From the NCBI RefSeq assembly GCF_025837155.1, contig NZ_CP107549.1:4030001-4094000 (forward strand): 64,000 nt of DNA, written 5' to 3'. The translations under genes were made by a program, and so were the position numbers. This stretch comes from Pseudomonas sp. Z8(2022) (GTDB taxonomy: Bacteria > Pseudomonadota > Gammaproteobacteria > Pseudomonadales > Pseudomonadaceae). Each line of letters starts with the position of its first letter. Position 1 is the stretch's first letter. Below are positions 18,017-26,836 of the stretch, in pieces. The notes under the pieces were generated by a model. The model had not been told where the DNA came from, did not search any database, and saw only the letters and a program-made list of their open reading frames with translations.

Positions 18017-18103
18017 GGCGATGCCTCTCGTTCCTTGTGGATGACCGGACCAGCAGCGTCCGGAAAGGCAAGTCTAGACCATGGAGAAACGCCGGGAGCG
18101 ACG

Positions 18104-18934
18104 CTACCCCCGAGCGGGCGCCGGGCTGTAGATTCGCGGAACGCTATGGTGCGGCAGATGAATGAGGTTGAGGCGATGGCGGCGTGCCCAGCGAACGCAC
18201 AGATCGGTCGGCGCGGACAGGCTCACCAGGCTGGCGAAACCGGCGCGCACCGCCTTGTGGATCAGTTCCAGGCTGCAGCGACTGGTGACCACGGCAAAGC
18301 CACTGCGGGCGTCGCGGCTTTCACGACTTAACGCGCCGATCAGCTTGTCCAGCGCGTTGTGCCGGCCAATGTCTTCTCGGCACAGGACAATCTCACCGAG
18401 TTCGTCGACGAACAGCGCTGCGTGCAGCGCACCGCTCTGGCGCGCCAGCTTCTGCATCTCGCCGATGCGTGTACGCAGATCGGCCAGGTGCGCAGCCGGT
18501 GGCAGCGGGTTGACGCTCAGGGTGTCGAGTTGCGGCAAGGCCTGCTCCAGTGCCTCGACACCGCACAGACCGCAACCACTGGTGCCGGCCAGACTGCGCC
18601 GCTGCTGCTTGAGCGTCCAGAATGCACGACTGGCGATCTGCACCTCGGCACTGAACGCCTCGCCCGCGCGCCGGACCTGAATGTCGTAGATATCCTTTGC
18701 TGCCCCGACGACAGCGGACGTGAGGCTGAAGCCGACGATGAAGTCCTCCAGCGCGCTGGGCGAAACCATCATCACCGCATGGCTGATGCCGTTGTAGGCG
18801 ATGGCCAGCGCACACTCCTCGGCCAGCAGCGCATGGCCCACACTGGCGGCCTCGTCCAGTTCGACATAGGCGTAGCCGTCCGGCATTTGGGCAGTGGCGC
18901 TTTCGGCAAGCGGATCGGCAGTACGGTGTGACAT
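18104..18934 (-). CDS. fdhD: FdhD, formate dehydrogenase accessory sulfurtransferase
   Basis: Carries sulfur from IscS to the molybdenum cofactor of formate dehydrogenase, required for activity. 276 residues from MSHRTADPLAE, preceded by GAGGAA; this start places the conserved Cys-x-x-Cys (GCGLCG) at 121 and 124, the same numbers as in E. coli. The frame is open to 19048, but the longer start would overlap fdsD by 44 bases. Motif LCREDIGRHNALDKLIG is a family signature. Last gene of the formate dehydrogenase operon. Confidence 0.94.
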   Translation of the reverse strand: MSHRTADPLAESATAQMPDGYAYVELDEAASVGHALLAEECALAIAYNGISHAVMMVSPSALEDFIVGFSLTSAVVGAAKDIYDIQVRRAGEAFSAEVQIASRAFWTLKQQRRSLAGTSGCGLCGVEALEQALPQLDTLSVNPLPPAAHLADLRTRIGEMQKLARQSGALHAALFVDELGEIVLCREDIGRHNALDKLIGALSRESRDARSGFAVVTSRCSLELIHKAVRAGFASLVSLSAPTDLCVRWARRHRLNLIHLPHHSVPRIYSPAPARG

Positions 18935-19004
18935 GTGGCGCGGATTCCTCGCGAGGATCGCAGGGTGCCGGGTGACGTCCTGCACAACAGCCAGATTGCA
19001 GCGT

Positions 19005-19253
19005 TCAGACAGTAGCAGGCCGGGGTTCGATCTGTCCGCGCGACTCACGCAGCACCTGCAGCGCGAACTCGCTCAGGCCCTCGCCGCCGCAGGCATCCAG
19101 ATGCGCGTACAGCGCCGTGCGCATCTGCGGGTCCCACTGTCGCCGCAGGTGCTGCGCGTATTCCACCCGTGCCTGAACGGCATCGGGCTGCGAGGCGAAG
19201 AAGGCACCGATCTGGTTGGCCATCTTGATCAGTTGCGTGGCATTCATGCCCAT
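19005..19253 (-). CDS. fdsD: FdsD, formate dehydrogenase delta subunit
   Basis: 82-residue small subunit of soluble NAD-dependent formate dehydrogenase. In related enzymes FdsD is needed for assembly and stability. It begins MGMNATQLIKMANQIGAFF, has AHLRRQWDP-like AQHLRRQWDPQMR, and lies between fdsA and fdhD as in other Fds operons. GGAG is seven bases before the ATG. No cofactor motifs. Confidence 0.88.
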   Translation of the reverse strand: MGMNATQLIKMANQIGAFFASQPDAVQARVEYAQHLRRQWDPQMRTALYAHLDACGGEGLSEFALQVLRESRGQIEPRPATV

Positions 19254-19329
19254 GGCTGCACTCCGCTAATGGATGGGTACAGATTGGCGCAGGGCAGGTG
19301 CGCACGGCCCTGCCTGCCGATCAGAGGCT

Positions 19330-22164
19330 TCATAGCTGCACCACCGGCAACAGGCTGACCTGCTCGCGGGTGAAGGCATCGAACTGCTGCTGCCAGTCAG
19401 ACGGCGTCTCGACCTTGCGCACCTGCACTGCCGTGACCTTGTACTCCGGACAGTTGGTGGCCCAGTCGGAATTATCGGTGGTGATCACGTTGGCCCCGGA
19501 TTCCGGATGGTGGAATGTGGTGTACACCACGCCCGGCTGCATGCGCTCGGTGACCTTGGCACGCATCACGGTCTCGCCGGCGCGGCTGTTGATGCCGACC
19601 CAGTCGCCATCCTTGATGCCGCGATCCTCGGCGTCCACCGGGTGCAGTTCGAGAACGTCCTCGGCATGCCAGGCCCTGTTGGCGGTGCGCCGGGTCTGCG
19701 CGCCGACGTTGTACTGCGAGAGGATGCGCCCGGTGGTCAGCACCAGCGGCCGCTTGCGCGAGGTACGCTCCTCGGTCGGGATGTACTCGGTGACCATGAA
19801 GCGTCCCTTGCCGCGCACGAAGGCGTCCTCATGCATGATCGGCGTGCCCTGCGGCGCGTTGTCGTTGCACGGCCACTGAATGCTGCCCAGGCGCTCGAGC
19901 TTGGCGTAGCTGACACCGGTGAAGGTCGGCGTGAGAGCAGCAATCTCGTCCATGATCTCGGACGGATGGTTGTAGTGCATCGGGTAGCCGAGGGCGTTGG
20001 ACAAGGCCACGGTCACTTCCCAGTCTTCCTTGCCTGCCAGCGCCGGCATCACTTTGCGCACCGGCGAGATGCGCCGCTCGGCGTTGGTGAAGGTGCCGTT
20101 CTTCTCCAGGAAGGAGGCGCCAGGCAGGAATACATGGGCGTACTTGGCGGTTTCGTTGAGGAACAGGTCCTGGACCACCACGCACTCCATGGCCTTGAGC
20201 GCATCGGTGACGTGCTGGGTATCGGGATCGGACTGCGCCGGGTCCTCGCCCTGGATGTACATGCCCTTGAAGGTGCCGGCATGCGCCGCAGCCAGCATGT
20301 TGGGAATGCGCAGGCCCGGCTCGTCGAGCAGCTTTACGCCCCAGGCAGCCTCGAACTGCGGCCGCGCCACAAGATCGGAGACGTGGCGGTAGCCCGGCAA
20401 CTCGTGGGGGAAGGAGCCCATGTCGCATGAGCCCTGCACGTTGTTCTGCCCGCGCAGCGGGTTCACGCCGACGCCGGGACGGCCGATGTTGCCGGTGGCC
20501 ATGGCCAGGTTGGCGATGGCCATCACGGTGGACGAGCCCTGGCTGTGCTCGGTGACGCCCAGGCCGTAGTAGATCGCCGCATTGCCGCCAGTGGCGTAGA
20601 GACGCGCAGCAGCGCGTACCGAGGCGGCCGGCACACCGGTCATGGCTTCCATGGCCTCGGGGCTGTTGCGCTGCTCACTGACGAATGCACGCCATTGCGC
20701 GAAGGCTTCCGTCTCGCAACGCTCGGCGACGAAGGCCTCGTTGACCAGGCCCTCGGTGACGATCACGTGGCCCAGACTGTTGAGCAGCGCGACGTTGCTG
20801 CCCGGACGCAGTTGCAGGTGGTGCTCGGCACGGATGTGCGGGCTGCGTACCAGGTCGATACCGCGCGGGTCGGCGACGATCAGCTTGGCGCCCTGGCGCA
20901 GGCGACGCTTGAGCTGCGAGCCGAATACCGGGTGGCCGTCAGTGGGGTTGGCACCGATCACCAGCACCACGTCGGCGGACAGCACCGAGTCGAAGTCCTG
21001 GGTACCGGCGGACTCGCCGAGGGTCACCTTGAGGCCGTAGCCAGTCGGCGAGTGGCAGACGCGGGCGCAGGTGTCGACGTTGTTGTTGCCGAAGGCGGCG
21101 CGCACCAGTTTCTGCACCAGGTAGGTTTCCTCGTTGGTGCAGCGCGAGGAGGTCAGGCCGCCGACCGCATTGCGGCCGTACTGTGCCTGGATCTCCTTGA
21201 AACGCCGGGCGGCGTGACCGATGGCCTCGTCCCAGCTCACCGGGCGCCACGGCTCATGGATGCTGTCGCGGATCATCGGCGTCCTGATGCGGTCCGGGTG
21301 GGTCGCGTAGCCCCAGGCGAAGCGGCCCTTGACGCAGGCGTGGCCGTGATTGGCGTGGCCGTTCTTGTTCGGCACCATGCGCACCACGGTGTTGCCCTTG
21401 ACCTCGGCATTGAACGAGCAGCCAACGCCGCAGTAAGCGCAAGTGGTGGCGACGCTGCGCTCGGCCTGGCCCATCTCGATCACCGACTTTTCCATCAGTG
21501 TGGCGGTCGGGCAGGCGTTGACGCAGGCGCCGCAGGACACACACTCGGAGTCGAGGAAGTCCTCGTCCTGGCCGGCGGCCACGCGCGAATCGAAACCACG
21601 GCCGTCGATGGTCAGGGCGAAGGTGCCCTGCACTTCCTCACAGGCGCGCACGCAGCGGTTGCAGACGATGCACTTGGACGGGTCGTAGCTGAAATAGGGG
21701 TTGGACTCGTCCCTGGTCTCGGCCAGGTGGGTCTTCACCGGGTCGTAGCGCACTTCGCGCAGGCCGACCACCCCGGCCATGTCCTGCAGCTCGCAGTTGC
21801 CGTTGGCCGAGCAGGTCAGGCAGTCCAGCGGGTGGTCGGAGATGTACAGCTCCATGGTGCCGCGTCGCAGTTCGGCCAGTTTCGGGCTTTGCGTGCGCAC
21901 CACCATGCCCGGCTCCACCGGGGTGGTGCAGGACGCCGGGAAGCCGCGGCGGCCTTCGATTTCCACCATGCACAGGCGGCACGAGCCGAACGGCTCCAGG
22001 CTGTCGCTGGCGCACAGCTTGGGCACGGCAATGCCGGCCTCCTGGGCCGCACGCATCAGCGAGGTGCCGGCGGGCACGGTGATGGCGTTGCCGTCGATTT
22101 CCAGAGTTACCGGAGCACCGCTGCGAGCAGGGGTGCCATAGTCGAGTTCACGATACAGGGCCAT
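19330..22164 (-). CDS. fdsA: FdsA, molybdenum formate dehydrogenase alpha subunit
   Basis: Catalytic subunit oxidising formate to CO2 with electrons passed to FdsB. 944 residues. [2Fe-2S] ferredoxin domain (Cys51, 62, 65, 79), His111/Cys115/118/124 cluster, two [4Fe-4S] sites (Cys165-175 and 208-218), Mo-domain cluster Cys242/245/249/277, then the molybdopterin domain. Active-site Cys366 in NVDTCARVCHSP replaces the selenocysteine of FdhF. The N-terminal ferredoxin extension marks the soluble NAD-linked type rather than FdhF. GGAGG lies eight bases before the ATG. Confidence 0.95.
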   Translation of the reverse strand: MALYRELDYGTPARSGAPVTLEIDGNAITVPAGTSLMRAAQEAGIAVPKLCASDSLEPFGSCRLCMVEIEGRRGFPASCTTPVEPGMVVRTQSPKLAELRRGTMELYISDHPLDCLTCSANGNCELQDMAGVVGLREVRYDPVKTHLAETRDESNPYFSYDPSKCIVCNRCVRACEEVQGTFALTIDGRGFDSRVAAGQDEDFLDSECVSCGACVNACPTATLMEKSVIEMGQAERSVATTCAYCGVGCSFNAEVKGNTVVRMVPNKNGHANHGHACVKGRFAWGYATHPDRIRTPMIRDSIHEPWRPVSWDEAIGHAARRFKEIQAQYGRNAVGGLTSSRCTNEETYLVQKLVRAAFGNNNVDTCARVCHSPTGYGLKVTLGESAGTQDFDSVLSADVVLVIGANPTDGHPVFGSQLKRRLRQGAKLIVADPRGIDLVRSPHIRAEHHLQLRPGSNVALLNSLGHVIVTEGLVNEAFVAERCETEAFAQWRAFVSEQRNSPEAMEAMTGVPAASVRAAARLYATGGNAAIYYGLGVTEHSQGSSTVMAIANLAMATGNIGRPGVGVNPLRGQNNVQGSCDMGSFPHELPGYRHVSDLVARPQFEAAWGVKLLDEPGLRIPNMLAAAHAGTFKGMYIQGEDPAQSDPDTQHVTDALKAMECVVVQDLFLNETAKYAHVFLPGASFLEKNGTFTNAERRISPVRKVMPALAGKEDWEVTVALSNALGYPMHYNHPSEIMDEIAALTPTFTGVSYAKLERLGSIQWPCNDNAPQGTPIMHEDAFVRGKGRFMVTEYIPTEERTSRKRPLVLTTGRILSQYNVGAQTRRTANRAWHAEDVLELHPVDAEDRGIKDGDWVGINSRAGETVMRAKVTERMQPGVVYTTFHHPESGANVITTDNSDWATNCPEYKVTAVQVRKVETPSDWQQQFDAFTREQVSLLPVVQL

Positions 22165-22179
22165 GGGGACGCCTCCGGA

Positions 22180-23751
22180 TTAGCGGGCTTCGGCGCTGTC
22201 TTGCGACATGCCGAAGTCCTCGGGAAAGTGGTTGAGAGCGCTCATCACCGGATAGGGCGTCATGCCGCCAAGGGCGCAGAGCGAGGCGCAGAGCATGGTG
22301 TCGCAGAGGCTCTTGAGCAGCTCGATGCGCCCCGGTTGCGGCCCTTCGGAACGAGCCACGATGATTTGCGACAGCAGCTCCTCACCTCGGGTCGAGCCGA
22401 TCCGGCAGGGCGTGCACTTGCCGCACGACTCCACTGCGCAGAACTCCATGGCGTAGCGCGCCATGTCGGCCATGTCGACGCTGTCGTCGAACACCACGAT
22501 GCCGCCGTGACCAAGCACGGCGCCGAGGGCGGCGAACGACTCGTAATCCAGCGGTGTGTCGAACTGCGACTCGGGCAGGTAGGCGCCGAGCGGGCCACCG
22601 ACCTGCACCGCGCGGATCGGCCGGCCACTGGCCGAGCCGCCGCCGTATTCGTAGAGCAGCTCGCGCAGGGTGATGCCGAAGGCCTTCTCGATCAGGCCGC
22701 CACGGGCGATGTTGCCGGTCAGCTGGATCGGCAGGGTGCCGAGCGAGCGGCCCATGCCGTAGTCCCTGTAGTAGGCGCCGCCCTTGTCGAGGATGATCGG
22801 CACCGAAGCCAGCGAGATCACGTTGTTGATTACCGTCGGCTTGCCGAACAGGCCCTCGATGGCCGGCAGCGGCGGCTTCGGCCGCACGGTGCCGCGCTTG
22901 CCCTCGATACTCTCGAGCAGTGCGGTTTCTTCGCCGCAGATATAGGCGCCGGCGCCGCGGCGCAACTCCAGGTGGAAGGCCTTGCCACTATCGAGCACGT
23001 TGTCGCCCAGGTAGCCGGCGGCCGTTGCTCGGGCGATGGTTTCGAGCAGCACGGCTTCGGCGTGCGGGTACTCCGAACGCAGGTAGATATAGCCGCGCGT
23101 AGCTCCCACCGCGAGACCGGCGATGGTCATGCCCTCGATCAGCACGTAGGGGTCGTCTTCCATCACCATGCGGTCGGAGAAGGTGCCCGAGTCGCCCTCG
23201 TCGGCGTTGCAGACGATGTACTTCTGCTCGGCCTGGCAACCGAGCACCGTGCGCCACTTGATGCCGGTGGGGAATGCCGCGCCGCCACGGCCACGCAGAC
23301 CGGATTCGGTGACTTCGGCGACGATCGCCTCGGGCGTCATGCCGAGGGCGCGCTTGAGGCCGCGGTAGCCGTCGTGGGCGATGTAGTCCTCCAGCGACAG
23401 CGGATCGGTGATGCCGACACGGGCGAAGGTCAGGCGCTCCTGGCGCTTGAGGTACTCGATCTCCTCGGTCAGGCCATGGCCCAGCGCATGCGCCTTGCCT
23501 TCGAGGAAACCGGCATCGAACAGGCCGGCGACATCACGCGCCCTGACCGGACCATAGGCCACACGCCCCGCCGGCGTGGCGACCTCGACCAGCGGCTCGA
23601 GCCAGAACAGCCCGCGCGAGCCGTTGCGCACCAGCTTCACCTCGATATTGCGCGCTGCAGCTTCGGCGACGATGGCTCGGGCCACCTTGTCGGCGCCCAG
23701 GCTGAGCGCTGTGGCATCGCGCGGGACGAAAACGGTAATGGCCTTGCTCAT
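22180..23751 (-). CDS. fdsB: FdsB, NADH-binding beta subunit of formate dehydrogenase
   Basis: FMN- and NAD-binding subunit, homologous to NuoF, that reduces NAD+ with electrons from formate. 523 residues: an N-terminal thioredoxin-like segment (1-120) without the usual cluster cysteines, then NADH/FMN motifs GLRGRGGAAFPTGIKW, CNADEGDSGTF and GAGAYICGEETAL, and a C-terminal [4Fe-4S] site CGKCTPCRIG plus a later Cys. Coupled to fdsG by ATGA; 15 bases before fdsA. Confidence 0.95.
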   Translation of the reverse strand: MSKAITVFVPRDATALSLGADKVARAIVAEAAARNIEVKLVRNGSRGLFWLEPLVEVATPAGRVAYGPVRARDVAGLFDAGFLEGKAHALGHGLTEEIEYLKRQERLTFARVGITDPLSLEDYIAHDGYRGLKRALGMTPEAIVAEVTESGLRGRGGAAFPTGIKWRTVLGCQAEQKYIVCNADEGDSGTFSDRMVMEDDPYVLIEGMTIAGLAVGATRGYIYLRSEYPHAEAVLLETIARATAAGYLGDNVLDSGKAFHLELRRGAGAYICGEETALLESIEGKRGTVRPKPPLPAIEGLFGKPTVINNVISLASVPIILDKGGAYYRDYGMGRSLGTLPIQLTGNIARGGLIEKAFGITLRELLYEYGGGSASGRPIRAVQVGGPLGAYLPESQFDTPLDYESFAALGAVLGHGGIVVFDDSVDMADMARYAMEFCAVESCGKCTPCRIGSTRGEELLSQIIVARSEGPQPGRIELLKSLCDTMLCASLCALGGMTPYPVMSALNHFPEDFGMSQDSAEAR

Positions 23752-24242
23752 GCCAGGGCCTCCTGTTGCGCCAGCAGCGCCAGCACTTCCTCGGCGTCGA
23801 CACGACCGTGCAGTTCGCCATTGAGCATCACGCTCGGTGCGCAGGCGCAGTTGCCCAGGCAGTACACCGGCTCGAAACTGAGGCTGCCGTCCTCGCGAGT
23901 CTCGCCCAGCGGCAGGCCGAGCCTGCTCTCCAGCTCAGCGGTCAGCGCCTTGACGCCCATCGACTGGCAGGCCTCGGCCTGACACAACTTGAGTACCTGG
24001 CGACCGGGCGGCGTGGCGCGGAAATCGTGATAGAAGCTGACCACTCCGTGTACCTCGGCACGCGACAGGCACAGGTCCTCGGCGATCAGCGGCAACAGCT
24101 CGGGCGGTACGGCGCCGAGCCGATCCTGAATGTCATGGAGGATGGGTAGCAGGGCGCCGGGCCGGCCGCGGTGAGCCGCGAGCACCTCACGGGCGACGGC
24201 CTCGCACTGCTCGGGGGCGAAGCGCTGGGGAAGAAGAGCCAT
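23748..24242 (-). CDS. fdsG: FdsG, NuoE-like gamma subunit of formate dehydrogenase
   Basis: Thioredoxin-fold [2Fe-2S] subunit. 164 residues from MALLPQRFAPEQ, preceded by GGAG; the open frame to 24374 overlaps the regulatory region and lacks family similarity. Cluster ligands are in CQAEACQSMG and CLGNCACAP. First gene of the fdsGBAD-fdhD operon. Confidence 0.93.
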   Translation of the reverse strand: MALLPQRFAPEQCEAVAREVLAAHRGRPGALLPILHDIQDRLGAVPPELLPLIAEDLCLSRAEVHGVVSFYHDFRATPPGRQVLKLCQAEACQSMGVKALTAELESRLGLPLGETREDGSLSFEPVYCLGNCACAPSVMLNGELHGRVDAEEVLALLAQQEALA

Positions 24243-24435
24243 GTTCGATGCTCCAGCCGGCGGCCATATCGGTGCGGTCAGAAGACAAGCCCACCGAGGT
24301 TGACGGGCACTCATCCCAGACGCAGCCGAAAGGCTCGCCACATATGAAGTAAAGTTCTTATACTTGGTCGCCATGCGCCCATGAATGGCAAACTATCATG
24401 GGAAATCGCCCGATCAAATATGAAGCATTGAGCAT
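24243..24435. promoter_or_regulatory. Divergent control region between fdsG and its regulator
   Basis: 193 bases, AT-rich compared with flanking DNA in 24336-24435. The word ATATGAAG occurs at 24342 and again at 24418, and CATATGAT overlaps the regulator's own start codon at 24433. These spaced copies are plausible operator half-sites for the adjacent DNA-binding protein, which would place it as both autoregulator and fds activator. Confidence 0.5.
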
Positions 24436-25527
24436 ATGATCCGTATCGACATCCAGCCTCGCTGGCGTTTCCACCAGCGTGACGGCAGCAGCCTCGACCC
24501 GCAGGGGCTGGAGCTGCTGCAGGCCGTGCACGACACCGGCAAGCTGACCGAAGCTGCCGCCCGCGTCGGCTATTCCTATCGCCACGCGTGGAACCTGCTG
24601 GGCAAGTGGCAGACCTTCTTCGGCAGCCCGCTGATCGAGCTGGAGCGCGGCAAGGGCGCACGGCTGGCGCCGCTGGGGGAAAAGCTGCTGTGGGCCGACC
24701 AGCGTATTCGTGCACGCCTGTCGCCACAGCTCGACAACCTGGCAGGCGAGCTGGAGCTGGAGCTGAACCGGGTACTGCAGGCCAGCACCCCGGGCCTGCG
24801 CATCCACGCCAGCCACGGTTTTGCCGTGGCGGCGTTGCGCGAGTGGCTGGAGCGTGACCCCGGCTGGCAGTGGGACGTGCAGTTTCGCAGCGGCAACGAC
24901 GCGGTGATTGCCCTGCAGCGCCACGACTGCGAGGTGGCCGGCCTGCACATACCAGCCGGGCCACTCGGCGCGTCGAGCATGAGCCGCATCCAGCCCTGGC
25001 TGCGCCCCGAGCAGCAGCGGGTGATCACCTTCGTCGTGCGTACCCAGGGGCTGATGCTCGCCCCCGGTAACCCGCTTGGCGTAAAAGGCCTGGCGGACCT
25101 GGCCGGCGGCACGCTGCGTTTCGTCAATCGCGAGCCGGGGTCGGGTACCCGCCTGCTGCTGCAGGACCTGCTGCAGCGCGATGGTCTGGACAGCATGGCC
25201 ATCAGGGGTTTCCACAACGAGGAGTTCACCCACGCCGCCGTGGCGGCCTACGTCGCCAGTGGCATGGCCGATGTCGGCTTCGGTGTCGAGGCGGCGGCGC
25301 GCCAGTTCGGCCTGGATTTCATCCCCATGGCGCGTGAGCACTATTGCCTGCTGTGCCGCGAGGACAGTCTCGAACTGCCGGCAATGACTGCACTGCTGCG
25401 GGTGCTGCAGAACCCGGACTTCCAGGCGCGTATCGGCCAGCTGCCCGGCTACGCCCTGAGTCGCCCCGGCGAGGTGCTGCCATTGGCCCAGGCGCTGGAG
25501 CAGTGGGGACGCCAAAGCCTGCTGTGA
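24436..25527 (+). CDS. FdsR-like regulator (ModE-type HTH plus substrate-binding-like domain)
   Basis: 363 residues. The N-terminal winged helix (about 20-85; LTEAAARVGYSYRHAWNLLG) is of the ModE/LysR type. The C-terminal part (about 115-340) is a periplasmic-binding-protein-like domain, with SGNDAVIALQRHDCEVAGLHIP and FVNREPGSGTRLLLQDLL, typical of molybdate/tungstate-binding relatives. It is divergent from the formate dehydrogenase operon, as fdsR is in Cupriavidus, so control of fds by formate or molybdate is inferred. The start overlaps a possible operator. Confidence 0.82.
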   Translation: MIRIDIQPRWRFHQRDGSSLDPQGLELLQAVHDTGKLTEAAARVGYSYRHAWNLLGKWQTFFGSPLIELERGKGARLAPLGEKLLWADQRIRARLSPQLDNLAGELELELNRVLQASTPGLRIHASHGFAVAALREWLERDPGWQWDVQFRSGNDAVIALQRHDCEVAGLHIPAGPLGASSMSRIQPWLRPEQQRVITFVVRTQGLMLAPGNPLGVKGLADLAGGTLRFVNREPGSGTRLLLQDLLQRDGLDSMAIRGFHNEEFTHAAVAAYVASGMADVGFGVEAAARQFGLDFIPMAREHYCLLCREDSLELPAMTALLRVLQNPDFQARIGQLPGYALSRPGEVLPLAQALEQWGRQSLL

Positions 25528-25637
25528 ACGCCGCCACACTATCCGACAGGCGGCCGGCCAACGGGGAACCAGAGGTGAGCCGTTTGGGTCAATGGAGCAG
25601 TTCCCGCCGCAAAAGCGGCTCCGTGATCGAGAAGCCT

Positions 25638-26087
25638 ATGAAGTCTCTACAACTCCTCTTCCTCTCCCTGGGCCTGAGCACTGGCGGTTTCGCCTTTGCC
25701 GGCAGTACCGAAGCAGGTTTGGGCGGTGCCCTGGGCGGCGCGGTAGGTGCGATGGTTGGCCAGCAGGTCGGTGGCAACACCGGTGCTGCAGTCGGCGCCG
25801 GTCTCGGCGGCGCGGCAGGCAGCATCGTTGGCGCTGATCGTCGCAGCCGCACCGAAGCGGCCATCGGTGGTGCGCTAGGCGCGGCCGGTGGCAACGTGGT
25901 CGGTCAGCAGGTCGGCGGCCATACCGGCGGTGTGGTGGGTGCCGCCGTGGGTGGTGGCGCCGGTGGCGCGCTGGGCAACTACATGGGCAATGCCAGTTAC
26001 GACGATGACCGCCGCGGCAAGCACCACCATCATCATCACCACGGCAAGAAGCCCAAGAAGCACCACAAGCACTGGCGCCGTCACTGA
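25638..26087 (+). CDS. Glycine-zipper protein with His/Lys-rich tail
   Basis: 149 residues from MKSLQLLFLSLGLSTGG with a signal peptide (cleavage expected after AFA, about residue 21). Residues 25-125 are glycine-zipper repeats (AVGAMVGQQVGGNTGAAVGAG, then the repeated unit VVGQQVGGHTGG), as in YMGG/Gly-zipper envelope proteins that insert into or oligomerise at membranes. The last 25 residues contain seven consecutive His then Lys/His pairs, a likely metal-binding tail. Function unknown. The open frame upstream to 25344 is a shadow of the regulator gene. Ends convergent with the next gene, overlapping seven bases. Confidence 0.8.
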   Translation: MKSLQLLFLSLGLSTGGFAFAGSTEAGLGGALGGAVGAMVGQQVGGNTGAAVGAGLGGAAGSIVGADRRSRTEAAIGGALGAAGGNVVGQQVGGHTGGVVGAAVGGGAGGALGNYMGNASYDDDRRGKHHHHHHHGKKPKKHHKHWRRH

Positions 26088-26836
26088 TCGACCCCGACCA
26101 ACCAGGGCTCAAGGCGCTGGCCGAAGGCAACTTCGACCTGCACCTTGGGCCTTTTGTCGTCATAGCCGCGCGAGCGCCACTGGACAAAGACATCCCGGTA
26201 AGGTTTCGGCACGCTGATGCGATCACCCTCCAGCACGACGCTGGCGCTGTAGCGGGTCGTATCACCGTAGCGGTAGGCTCTCAGGCGACCGGCCAGAATC
26301 ACCTGGCGCTGGCGGTCCGGCCATACCCGGCGTAGAGCTTCGGCATCCAGGCCGGCATCTACCAGCAACAGTCGCGTGGCCTGCTGTGTCTCGTGCCGCA
26401 GATCAAGCCGACGCTGCTCGAGTTGCTGACGCAATTTCTCGTCCCCCGGCTGCGCCGCAGCTGCCGCCTGAGCGCTGGCCAGTTCATCCCGGGCACGCTC
26501 AAGCCGCTGTCGATAGCTCGGCCCGTCCAGTTCCAGCACCAGCCATAGCGGCCGCTCCGCAGCGCGGCCCAGGTCGTTCGGCGCGAAACCCAGCTCGCGC
26601 AGCTTGGCCTCGCCCAGCCATGACCAGTCGGGATCTGCCTGGCGCCAGAGCAGTTGCAGGCGCACGCCACTGTTTTCCTCGCTACGCAACCAACTGTCGG
26701 ACGACAAGCGTAGCTCCCGCTCGCTCAATCGCAGTTGCGCCTGCGCTTCACCGCTGCGGTTGTACCAGACGCCCGCCAGGGCCACGGCATTGCTTGCCAG
26801 GATCAGCCCGATGCCCAACCAGAGTGAACGGTTCAT
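26081..26836 (-). CDS. GDYXXLXY/DUF4824-type membrane-anchored protein
   Basis: 251 residues from MNRSLWLGIGLI: one N-terminal membrane helix (about 5-25) and a soluble, probably periplasmic, part with a charged helical stretch (about 130-175, YRQRLERARDELASAQA) and a beta-rich end (QVILAGRLRAYRYGDTTRY). Coupled by ATGA to the DUF2157 membrane protein, a common pairing of unknown function. Frame-open codons before 26836 lie inside the neighbour and are excluded. Confidence 0.75.
   Translation of the reverse strand: MNRSLWLGIGLILASNAVALAGVWYNRSGEAQAQLRLSERELRLSSDSWLRSEENSGVRLQLLWRQADPDWSWLGEAKLRELGFAPNDLGRAAERPLWLVLELDGPSYRQRLERARDELASAQAAAAAQPGDEKLRQQLEQRRLDLRHETQQATRLLLVDAGLDAEALRRVWPDRQRQVILAGRLRAYRYGDTTRYSASVVLEGDRISVPKPYRDVFVQWRSRGYDDKRPKVQVEVAFGQRLEPWLVGVDQ

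Noticed and set aside
20545..23982. 1,145-codon open frame on the plus strand
   Set aside because: It is antisense to fdsA and fdsB, which have complete motifs and couplings; the composition (His/Gln/Gly/Asp-rich) is typical of antisense frames in GC-rich DNA.
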